Source: Xenorhabdus indica (GTDB taxonomy: Bacteria > Pseudomonadota > Gammaproteobacteria > Enterobacterales > Enterobacteriaceae). From it: DNA of 64,000 nucleotides. This document shows positions 59,301 to 64,000 of this stretch, piece after piece. Every line of letters starts with the position of its first letter. Positions within the stretch are counted from its first letter, which is position 1. The stretch is from positions 1-64,000 of the forward strand of contig NZ_NKHP01000009.1 of NCBI RefSeq assembly GCF_014467235.1, given 5' to 3'. Below the pieces are notes generated by a model. The model had not been told where the DNA came from and ran no database searches. It saw nothing but the letters and a program-made list of their open reading frames with translations. The position numbers were made by a program, and so were the translations under genes.

Positions 59301-62167
59301 AGATCCTCATGGGAAAAATTTTCATAGGGTAGCACTACAGCTTCATGTACACCGTGGCATTGCCGTAATCTTGCTTCGATCTCTCCCAGTTCAATGCGTA
59401 AGCCACGTAGTTTGATTTGAAAATCATTGCGGCCTAAATATTCAATCTTGCCATCGGGTAGCCAACGCCCCAGATCGCCGGTTTTGTACATCCGGGCGTC
59501 AGGCTCAGAAGAGAACGGATTGGAGAGGAAACGTTCAACAGTGAGTTCGGGACGGTTTAGATAGCCGCGGGCAACGCCGACACCTGCGATATGAATCTCT
59601 CCGGCAATCCCTATCGGAACGGGGTGACCATAAATATCAAGGATATAGATTTGGGTATTAGCAATGGGATAACCAATCGGTGGTGCTTTGTCTTCTTGAC
59701 TGTCACATTGGTAAAAAGTGGCACAAATGGTGGTTTCTGTCGGGCCATATGCATTGAACATCCGTCGCCCTTGTGCCCAGCGTTTGACCAGCGTAGGCGG
59801 GCACGCTTCCCCTCCCAGGATTAAAGTTTGCAGGGTTGCCGGAACAGTGTTCATTGTTGCCAGAACCGTGGGGGATAAGATGGCGAGAGTAATCGCATGT
59901 GCCTCTAAATAGTCAGACAGCGCTGTACCCGGCAGAAGGTTGTCCCGTTTGGCAAGATAAAGGCGAGCGCCTGCCATGAGTGCCATAAAACATTCCCACA
60001 TACAGGCATCGAAACTGTTGGAGGCAAATTGCAGGATACGATGATCTGGTGTGATGGTGAGTACGTCTTTCCGGGTAATAATATAATTACACAAACTGCG
60101 ATGTTCTATCATGACGCCTTTGGGTTGCCCTGTAGAGCCGGAGGTATAAATGACATAAGCCAGATGGCGGGAAGTCAGCCCCAGTGACCGGGCTTCTGGG
60201 TTTTTTTCTGATTCTTCATCCAAAACAGAATGTTCTGGTGTATCAAGTAATAGAGTTGGCAGGTTACTGTTCCACGTTTCTGCCACTGTTTTCTGAGTAA
60301 ATTCTGTCTGAGTAAATTCTGTCTGGGTAAAAATTGTCTGGATAAATGCTTTCTGAGTAACCAGCGCTACGGGGTCTGAATTATTGAACATATATGCCAG
60401 TCGTTTGGCTGGATAAGTTGGATCGAGGGGGACAAAGGCGCCACCAGCCTTGAGAATACCTAATAAACCCACCACCATTTCCAGGCTGCGTTCAACACAA
60501 ATCGCCACCCGATCATCAGGACGCACACCGAGCGCAATCAGATGATGTGCCAGACGATTGGCGCGTTTATTCAGCTCTTCGTAGCTCAATGATTGCTCTT
60601 CAAAGAGCACAGCGGTGGCATCTGGTGTGCGCTGCACTTGTGCTTCGAACAGTTGATGAATCAGTGCCTCCTGTGGAAATTCGGTTTGGGTGGCGTTGAA
60701 ATCCACCAAAACTTGTTGGCGTTCAATGTCGGGCAGGATAGGCAGATTGACTATTTTCGTATTTGTAAGGGAGGGTGTTTCCAGAGAAGTGAGAGCGGCA
60801 TCAAGCAAAACGGCAAGGCGGGACTGAAGCGTTATAACTTCCTTCGTATTCAGGTAATCAGGCGAAAAATAGAACTCAACAGAAAGTGGGAAATCAGCAT
60901 CTTCATGACGGGCGGTGTTTGTGTATTGTTTGATTCTGATAGAGAGAGGATAAGGGACACCAGAATGTAGATCGAAGAGTTTGACGTTGGTACTTTCTCC
61001 TTCCATATGCAGATTAGCGCTGAACGGTTCAAGAGATAAGGTTACATCAAATAATTGAGGAGACGAGACTTTTTGTCGGGTATGTATTTGTCGGTTTAGC
61101 TCTACGATGGGAAAGCTTCGGTGCTTATAGCAAAGATTCAATTCGGCTGCGGCTTTGTGTATGACATCGCGAAATGTATCTTCTGGTGAAAGGGTGATGC
61201 GTATGGGGAGTACGGAGGCGAACATGCCTATTGTGTGCTTCTGTTGTATATTTTTACGATTGTGTAAGGGAATACCGATAACAATTTCATCCACATCTAC
61301 TGTTCGAGCGAAGTAGCAGGCCAGAAGGGCATACATGAAATGCAGAAGGGGTAATCCCTGTTTACCGCCGGCCTTTTTAATACGTTTAAACAGTGTCTGG
61401 TCAATTGACCAAATCACAGGCTTGGAAGCAATAGGCTTAGTTTGTTTGTGGCTCTTGATATTATTGGCATCGGTGTTATTGAAATTAGCGTGCTGGAGTA
61501 AGGGAGGAGGCAGGTTTTCATAGCGCTTCAACCAAAATTGCATATCTTGTGAGTAATGTTCAGAAGCAAGGTAATTGAGGTTATCCGTAATAAAATCCAG
61601 ATAAGAGTGAACTGAGTTATTCAGTGTTTCTCCTTTTTTCAAACGGTTATAGTTATCAATAACCTTGTCAAGTAGTATGCACAGGCCAGTCCCATCAATG
61701 ATCAAATGATGACTGCAAAACTGCCAATACCGACAGGTATGACTGACCCGCAATAACTTGGAACGCCACAATTCATCATTCAGTTGAAATGGACGCATAA
61801 ACTCAGTATCCATGTAGTGTTGTACTCTGTTTTCAACATCTGAATACGATGAAAAATCGAGTATATCCATGGTGATAGGGAGAGAATGCATAATCTTCTG
61901 GGTGGGCAAAGCGTGGGTGTTGATAAACCGTAAACGTAGAGTGTCGTGACTACAAACAACCTTTTCAAAGGCACGGGCAAATAATTCTTCGTTCAGATCG
62001 CCTTCGATACAGATAAAAAGGCTGAGATTGTAGTGGGAAGCATCGGGGTGAATGGCCTGATCAAACCAGACGGCTTGCTGAGGAGAACTAAGTGGGTATG
62101 TATGCGGGGGGAGGGAATTATTATTACGAACTGCTGAGGAAGTATGTGAAGAGTTATTATGTAACAT
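50339..62167 (-). CDS. non-ribosomal peptide synthetase, three full modules plus A-less C-T, no TE
   Basis: 3942 aa from the ATG at 62167 (AAGGAG at proper distance; an ATG two codons earlier is too close). Approximate order by residue: C1 (25-460, HHLIIDG at 153), A1 (500-1010), T1 (FFELGGHSL, 1070), C2 (1170-1600, HHLICDH), A2 (1655-2150), T2 (2212), C3 (2265-2690, HHIITDGWS, LCL-like), A3 (2735-3240), T3 (3300), C4 (3390-3810, HHILNDH), T4 (3890). C2 and C4 begin with a DIYPLxPLQEG block typical of dual epimerisation/condensation domains, so residues 1 and 3 may become D (inferred). Hand-read pocket residues: A1 DAWIIGAIC(K), hydrophobic/aromatic-like; A2 DVWHFSLIH(K), serine-like; A3 DISNIGAVT(K), unassigned. 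A4 and a thioesterase are missing. Confidence 0.93.
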   Translation of the reverse strand: MLHNNSSHTSSAVRNNNSLPPHTYPLSSPQQAVWFDQAIHPDASHYNLSLFICIEGDLNEELFARAFEKVVCSHDTLRLRFINTHALPTQKIMHSLPITMDILDFSSYSDVENRVQHYMDTEFMRPFQLNDELWRSKLLRVSHTCRYWQFCSHHLIIDGTGLCILLDKVIDNYNRLKKGETLNNSVHSYLDFITDNLNYLASEHYSQDMQFWLKRYENLPPPLLQHANFNNTDANNIKSHKQTKPIASKPVIWSIDQTLFKRIKKAGGKQGLPLLHFMYALLACYFARTVDVDEIVIGIPLHNRKNIQQKHTIGMFASVLPIRITLSPEDTFRDVIHKAAAELNLCYKHRSFPIVELNRQIHTRQKVSSPQLFDVTLSLEPFSANLHMEGESTNVKLFDLHSGVPYPLSIRIKQYTNTARHEDADFPLSVEFYFSPDYLNTKEVITLQSRLAVLLDAALTSLETPSLTNTKIVNLPILPDIERQQVLVDFNATQTEFPQEALIHQLFEAQVQRTPDATAVLFEEQSLSYEELNKRANRLAHHLIALGVRPDDRVAICVERSLEMVVGLLGILKAGGAFVPLDPTYPAKRLAYMFNNSDPVALVTQKAFIQTIFTQTEFTQTEFTQKTVAETWNSNLPTLLLDTPEHSVLDEESEKNPEARSLGLTSRHLAYVIYTSGSTGQPKGVMIEHRSLCNYIITRKDVLTITPDHRILQFASNSFDACMWECFMALMAGARLYLAKRDNLLPGTALSDYLEAHAITLAILSPTVLATMNTVPATLQTLILGGEACPPTLVKRWAQGRRMFNAYGPTETTICATFYQCDSQEDKAPPIGYPIANTQIYILDIYGHPVPIGIAGEIHIAGVGVARGYLNRPELTVERFLSNPFSSEPDARMYKTGDLGRWLPDGKIEYLGRNDFQIKLRGLRIELGEIEARLRQCHGVHEAVVLPYENFSHEDLSHQNTPDENRPASKHLVAYLLPETGIELEPMALRQQLSQHLAEYMIPSAFVTLDAFPLTPNGKLNRQALPKPDHTAIVARSYQAPIGEIEITLSQIWQTLLGVKHVSRYDHFFELGGHSLIAVSLIEQLRNLGWVLDIQIIFTRPVLHEMANAILSSQQEAIQGNIGQEKAVVFTVPPNLIPDGCTTITPDMLTLVSLSQHEIDAIAAAIPGGAANIQDIYPLTPLQEGIFFHYLLQKQGDIYLLRNLLSFNSRERLDTFLAALQRVINRHDILRTSIYWQELAQPVQIVWRQVSLHINTFSANSEQEISSQLLAHSDPHQHRVDISQAPLISADIAYDPAQNAWLLTLCIHHLICDHITLERIIDEIGVLLRGHSELPNHTESGYLDSHHSETLPPVLPYRNFVAQSLHVSTSTHEAYFHKVLSDVDAPTASFEILDLHSGEQKNSSKQQISETKQSLDTALSRAIRTQARRQGVSPSILFHVALALVLAKTSGRDDVVFGTVLLGRMQGSSGIDQVMGLLINTLPIRIRLTENSVQTTLQETYLSLMRLLEHEQATLTLAQRCSGVIPPLPLFNTLLNYRHSQSDATFAKLEGTRLLMQEERINYPIGLFVDDWGDEFSLVAQTVPNIDSVRLIGYMTTALAGLVKVLETSPQQPILEISILPARERQQLLMDFNTVQSRQDFSLSQDTAADFPQYDALIHELFEKQAQRNPDAIAVIFEEQSLSYAELNRQANRLAHRLIALGVRPDDRVAICAERSLEMIVGLLAILKAGGAYVPLDPSYPAERLTYILEDAAPVVLLTQIPLINRLVSTVPIIDLCNLAFLITDMPASNPDPLLLGLTPHHLAYVIYTSGSTGLPKGVMNEHRGVVNCLLWAQETYQFTSQDRVLQKTPFSFDVSVWELFPPLMFGAQLILACPDGHKDPLYLLSEIERNRITIIHFVPTMLQQFLYAIPIGRCLSLRHIFCSGEAFPYTLKQKCLSYFTHCQLHNLYGPTEAAIHVTAWQCVPDGYIGRVPIGQPITNIQIYLLDRHGEPVPIGVTGEIYIGGVGVARGYLNRPELTTEHFIADPFSSAPDARLYKSGDLARWLPDGNIEYLGRNDFQVKIRGFRVELGEIEARLAQCHDVREAVVLAQEDTSYEKTGGEKTGSEKRLVAYLLAKPNAILVPAELRRQLAQYLAEYMLPCAFVTLDAFPLTPNGKLNRQALPIPTQMARVTRNYAAPIGSMETELAEIWQELLKLEQVSRHDHFFELGGHSLLAIQLAARIRQKLARELHLQQLFSHPVLADLATVLIDTPVTNQVIIPVTDRSQPLPLSFSQQRLWFITHLNTKTNLAYHIPLALHLSGHLDQAALKTALDHLVSRHESLRTRFVLINEQPYQYIDSADIGFSLAYQDLRSLDETSRMIRINQLAELETQTPFDFANEPMIRGQLLQLSDEEHVLLLTQHHIITDGWSVGILLRELSTLYRSALGKYSAPLPHLPIQYPDYAVWQQKWLQGVVFTTQRDFWQKQLQDAPALLDLPTDYPRPPEQRYTGSHVPVHLNADLLSALKALGQRQNTTLFMTLLAAWGIVLARLSGQDDIVIGTPVANRSQSELEGLIGFFVNTLPLRVELKSCDSVANLLTHVRERALAAYAHQDLPFEQLVEILQPERSLSYNPIFQVMLALNNISTQSLELPGLSVSPIEQPHRSAYFDLTLSLSETLDGLSGYLEYASDLFEHTTAERMVGYLINVLAAMASDETQDIARLPILSAEERQQLLVDFNTPQTCQDARVNLPDNTLIHQLFEAQVQHTPNATAVIFEGQSLSYHELNCRANQLAHGLIAFGIRPDDRVAIHVERGLDMIIGLFGILKAGAGYIPLDPEYPTERLVYQLSDCKPVILLTQKQLQTRLPIQDIPIWLLDDKIHQDNMQKLPAYDPDSQQMGIKPHHLAYIIYTSGSTGNPKGVMLEHHNVVSLIHAQCQVSEPHLGDRVLQFVTFAFDISVSDIFPTLASGATLVLRPPYIKIPDVTFVDFLCEQKITIINIPTAFWHHWVQEMIVRRSGFSPYLRIIIVGGDKVEHRYLMDWLSYPETQFCRWINAYGPTEITVTATTMPINHMLINKDIATDKITNNIPIGRPLANTRVYILDVLGQPVPIGVSGEIYIGGMGVARGYSNQPALTAEKFVVDPFSEHPNARMYKTGDLARWRSDGNIEYLGRNDFQVKIRGFRIELGEIETRLLQCQGVREAVVLAREDASYTKTGGDKRLVAYLIAEPNTKLVPAELRQQLAQYLADYMLPSAFVILDAFPLAPNGKLNRQALPMPDQSSIVTHAYETPLGEEEKVLVEVWQTLLGVEKVGRYDHFFELGGHSLMIINLIERLRSRGWSLDMRTVFVTPILAEMAKVMQDIKNNAATSSPPNLIPDNCTAITPEMLPLVSLTQPEIDTIAAAIPAGITNIQDIYPLAPLQEGMLFHHLMQTQGDVYLLQTLFAFDTRERLDAFLAALQQLINRHDILRTAICWEGLTQPVQVVWRQASLPINTFVPDGDKDISSQLLAHTAPRQRRLDISQAPLFSADIVYDPHQGEWLLAFCCHHILNDHMSLDIIVAEIKELLHPRTKLLPPALPYRHFIAQSLCVPISDHETFFREMLADVDTPTVPFGIVDIYRENRQITEVIKPLNATLSRAIRKQARRQGVSPGVLFHVALAQVLAKISGRDDVIFGTVLLGRMQGNADIDQILGLFINTLPVRIRLAGNNAQETVQAAYHSLTQLLEHEQAPLALAQRCSGVTLPLPLFNTLLNYRHSQSNLTNTLWEGIRLVTGQERTNYPLYLAIDDLGRSFLLTAQTVSGIDPAHLIACMTTALTDLVKVLENEPHKPIMDISISSDKERQQLLADFNTVQAGLAQDLLIPDQSTIATSGYSDYKAPIGEVEIALAEIWQKLLKLEQVGRHDNFFTLGGHSLIAIQVLARIREQNMEIPLATLFTHPTLCELAKAINQNHSTEFNSSNCNH
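60293..60360. repeat. 15-bp in-frame tandem repeat within NRPS A1
   Basis: Two perfect copies of CTGAGTAAATTCTGT (60293-60322), then two diverged copies (60323-60352) and a partial one. On the coding strand it adds FTQTE-type pentapeptides (TIFTQTEFTQTEFTQK) to a surface loop of the first A domain, upstream of its core YTSGSTG motif. Confidence 0.9.
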
Positions 62168-62549
62168 TTTCATTTCTCCTTGATAATAGTTCGGTTTTGG
62201 TTTGTTTCATCCACTTGAAAATAAATAAAATATTTCTTTTAATTGCCCTTCGATAAGAATGAACTGGGTATGGTTGGTGGGGGAATTCCCACATTAAATA
62301 CACACATTATTATAACTTTCAGTAACTAAATTAACTGAAATAAATACCCTATGTCGATAGTTTTATAATGGTAATATTAATCGTGAATGCGGATACGACG
62401 ATGTCTGGATGGTGTTTGCTCTGAATGGTGTTTGGATGAAAAAATACAGGGCAAAGTGGGTGACTGTGATATTTATTGGGACAGTAGCAGGAATGGAAAA
62501 TACGAGAAAATTATCCCGCCAAATGACGGGCTTATCAGACAAATAATAT
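62168..62549. other. NRPS promoter region
   Basis: About 380 bp between fliR and the NRPS start, both read leftwards. AT-rich, with two palindromes (62281-62290, 62317-62340). A 60-codon plus-strand frame at 62387 has no coding support. Confidence 0.5.
62317..62340. promoter_or_regulatory. operator-like palindrome upstream of NRPS
   Basis: TTTCAGT (62317-62323) faces ACTGAAA (62334-62340) across 10 bp, about 150 bp upstream of the NRPS start; GGGAATTCCC, a perfect 10-bp palindrome, lies at 62281-62290. Possible regulator sites; no regulator gene is adjacent. Confidence 0.35.
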
Positions 62550-63332
62550 CTACAGCACCATATTATTAATGATTAATGCCAGACGATCGAACATCTCACC
62601 AAATAACCGCTCAGTAAACGGCACCAGCATCGGGAACAACAGGGAAAGTGTGAAAATACCAACTGTCAGAGTCAGGGGAAAACCGACCACAAACACAGAA
62701 AGTTGAGGTGTCATGCGGTTCAACATGCCTAAAGAAAAGTTCAATACCAGAAGCAGAGTAATCATTGGCATTGCCAGCATCATGCCATTGATAAATATCA
62801 GACTGGCACTTTGTGCTAGCAATAGAAAACCTCTGGGGTTCAATGGGGTAGATTGAATCGGGATGGAATAAAAGGTATCTGCCAGAATAGACAATATCCA
62901 TAAATGACCATCAAAAGCCAGAAACAGCATCATCATCAGCATATTCAGAATACGTGCCAGGATTGGCATATTCGGGCCACCGGTAGGGTCAAAAAATATG
63001 GCGAAAGAGAGTCCCATTTGTAAACCAAGTATTTCACCGGTATGACGCACCACCGCAAACGCAATCTGTATGGTTAATCCCAAAGCTATGCCAATTAGCA
63101 TCTGCTGTACCAAAACCCAAATCCCGGCAACGGAAAAAATCGGGATTTGGGGAGAAGGAATATTTGGAACCAATAAAGCCGTGATCACTAATGCCAGGCC
63201 AATTCTGACTTTTATCGGCATCTGTTTTTCACTGAAAATCGGGGCAATACTGAACAATGCCAAAAGACGCACCATTGGCCAGAAAAAATCACTGACGAGG
63301 CGGGAAAGTGTTTCACTATCAAACGGGATCAT
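62550..63332 (-). CDS. fliR: flagellar export gate protein FliR
   Basis: 260 aa (E. coli 261). Six hydrophobic segments; conserved GLSFAIFFDPTGGPNMPILAR and the C-terminal FGEMFDRLALI. With FliP and FliQ it forms the export pore in the basal body membrane. 2 nt after fliQ. It is followed on the same strand by the NRPS rather than by other flagellar genes. Confidence 0.97.
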   Translation of the reverse strand: MIPFDSETLSRLVSDFFWPMVRLLALFSIAPIFSEKQMPIKVRIGLALVITALLVPNIPSPQIPIFSVAGIWVLVQQMLIGIALGLTIQIAFAVVRHTGEILGLQMGLSFAIFFDPTGGPNMPILARILNMLMMMLFLAFDGHLWILSILADTFYSIPIQSTPLNPRGFLLLAQSASLIFINGMMLAMPMITLLLVLNFSLGMLNRMTPQLSVFVVGFPLTLTVGIFTLSLLFPMLVPFTERLFGEMFDRLALIINNMVL

Positions 63333-63334
63333 GA

Positions 63335-63604
63335 TTAACCAATAATGGCTGGAATACTGCTAAAAAGTGTACGCATGTAATCCAATAGCAGATTCAGCAT
63401 CCACGGCCCGGCAATAATAATAGTGACAACAACGGCCAGAATTTTGGGGATAAACGATAAGGTCATTTCGTTTACCTGTGTTGCCGCCTGTAACAAGCTG
63501 ATCACTAAACCACATATCAGCGCTGATAAAAGCAGCGGAGCAGCCAGCGCTAATGCGACTTTCATTGCTTCAACACCGAGAGCCATTACCGATTCAGGAG
63601 TCAT
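63335..63604 (-). CDS. fliQ: flagellar export gate protein FliQ
   Basis: 89 aa, the E. coli length. Two membrane helices; MTPESVMALGVEAMKVALALAAPLL start and VNEMTLSFIPKILAVVV are diagnostic. Four copies join five FliP and one FliR in the export gate. 91 bp separate it from fliP, a larger gap than usual in this operon. Confidence 0.97.
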   Translation of the reverse strand: MTPESVMALGVEAMKVALALAAPLLLSALICGLVISLLQAATQVNEMTLSFIPKILAVVVTIIIAGPWMLNLLLDYMRTLFSSIPAIIG

Positions 63605-63695
63605 AATTTTTCAAACCGTCTTGAGCTTTTTCAATAATATTTAACGCCAAATATTTTTGTCTGACACGTTCATCAAACTCAGATAGAGAAACGAA

Positions 63696-64000
63696 TCAGA
63701 CATAAAAACTTTGAGCTAATGAGCCAAGCAATAATTGCCAGCCATCTACCAGAACAAATAACATCAGTTTGAATGGTAGTGATATCGTGGCAGGTGGAAC
63801 CATCATCATACCCAAAGCCATCAGGACGCTGGCTACAACCAAGTCGATGATCAGGAAAGGGATAAAAAGCGTAAAACCAATCTGGAACGCAGTTTTCAAT
63901 TCGCTGGTCATGAAGGCCGGCACCAGAACACGCATCGGGACAGAATCTGCCGTTTCAAATGCCTGTTGATCGGCAAGGCGGGCAAACAGTGCCAAATCAT
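63696..64000 (-). CDS. fliP: flagellar export gate protein FliP, 5' part outside window
   Basis: The last 101 codons only. The visible part [55 protein letters not shown] and [16 protein letters not shown] match FliP closely. The coding frame runs through the right edge; the TTG at 63995 is an internal Leu, not a start. Export pore component. Confidence 0.96.
   Translation of the reverse strand, partial: DLALFARLADQQAFETADSVPMRVLVPAFMTSELKTAFQIGFTLFIPFLIIDLVVASVLMALGMMMVPPATISLPFKLMLFVLVDGWQLLLGSLAQSFYV

Noticed and set aside
62387..62569. A 60-codon plus-strand frame between fliR and the NRPS
   Set aside because: No ribosome-binding site, no recognisable sequence, and it runs antisense into the end of fliR.
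63696..63995. A 99-codon stand-alone gene starting at TTG 63995
   Set aside because: The frame continues through the window edge with FliP sequence (DLALFARL), so this is the C-terminal part of fliP.

Overview
The window is 64 kb of an enterobacterial chromosome, most likely Xenorhabdus or a close relative such as Photorhabdus. This is inferred from three things: a compact flagellar/chemotaxis regulon in the enteric gene style, a giant non-ribosomal peptide synthetase (NRPS) lodged inside that regulon, and several copies of a short palindromic intergenic repeat typical of these insect-associated genera. No 16S or species marker is present, so the genus is an inference.

Layout. 1-930: three tRNA-Asn(GUU) genes on the minus strand, the first cut by the window edge; each has its own sigma70 promoter, and the two complete copies have visible terminators. 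992-2258: ylaC and a CspA-family cold-shock gene. 3029-5460: mgtC followed by a heavily decayed mgtB-type Mg2+ P-type ATPase. 5461-7038: an AT-rich gene-poor stretch with a perfect CRP site upstream of flhDC. 7039-19509: flhDC, motAB, cheAW, two Tsr-like chemoreceptors, cheRBYZ. 19711-27295: an accessory block between cheZ and flhB, holding a truncated hydrolase, a Hin-type serine recombinase, a Na+/alanine symporter and a four-gene operon (KamA-like radical SAM enzyme, ATP-grasp ligase, 2-oxoglutarate/Fe dioxygenase, MFS exporter). 27501-30747: flhB-flhA. 31378-32089: an IS110-type transposase remnant. 32282-33895 (minus): flgA-flgM-flgN. 34177-44382 (plus): flgBCDEFGHIJKL. 44738-50245: a scrap yard of small membrane/secreted genes and broken genes, then an intact SDR gene. 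50339-62167 (minus): the NRPS. 62550-64000 (minus): fliR, fliQ and the 3' end of fliP.

How it works together. FlhDC, probably under CRP control, is the master activator. MotAB, the Che proteins and the receptors are class 3 products. FlhA, FlhB, FliP, FliQ and FliR form the export gate, and FlgA-L build rod, hook and P/L rings. FlgM, FlgN and three sigma28-type promoters (before flgM, flgK and the first receptor gene) show the usual late-gene control. This core is interrupted twice by specialised-metabolism DNA.

Most unusual points: (1) the KamA/ATP-grasp/dioxygenase/MFS operon looks like a small modified-amino-acid or dipeptide pathway that I cannot match to a described one, and its KamA homologue lacks the two Asp residues that hold lysine in lysine 2,3-aminomutase; (2) the NRPS ends in a C-T module whose A domain appears to have been cleanly excised, with no thioesterase, while a thioesterase C-terminal scrap lies 4.4 kb downstream on the same strand; (3) a palindromic repeat sits inside an antibiotic-biosynthesis-monooxygenase-like gene; (4) mgtB has decayed beside an intact mgtC.
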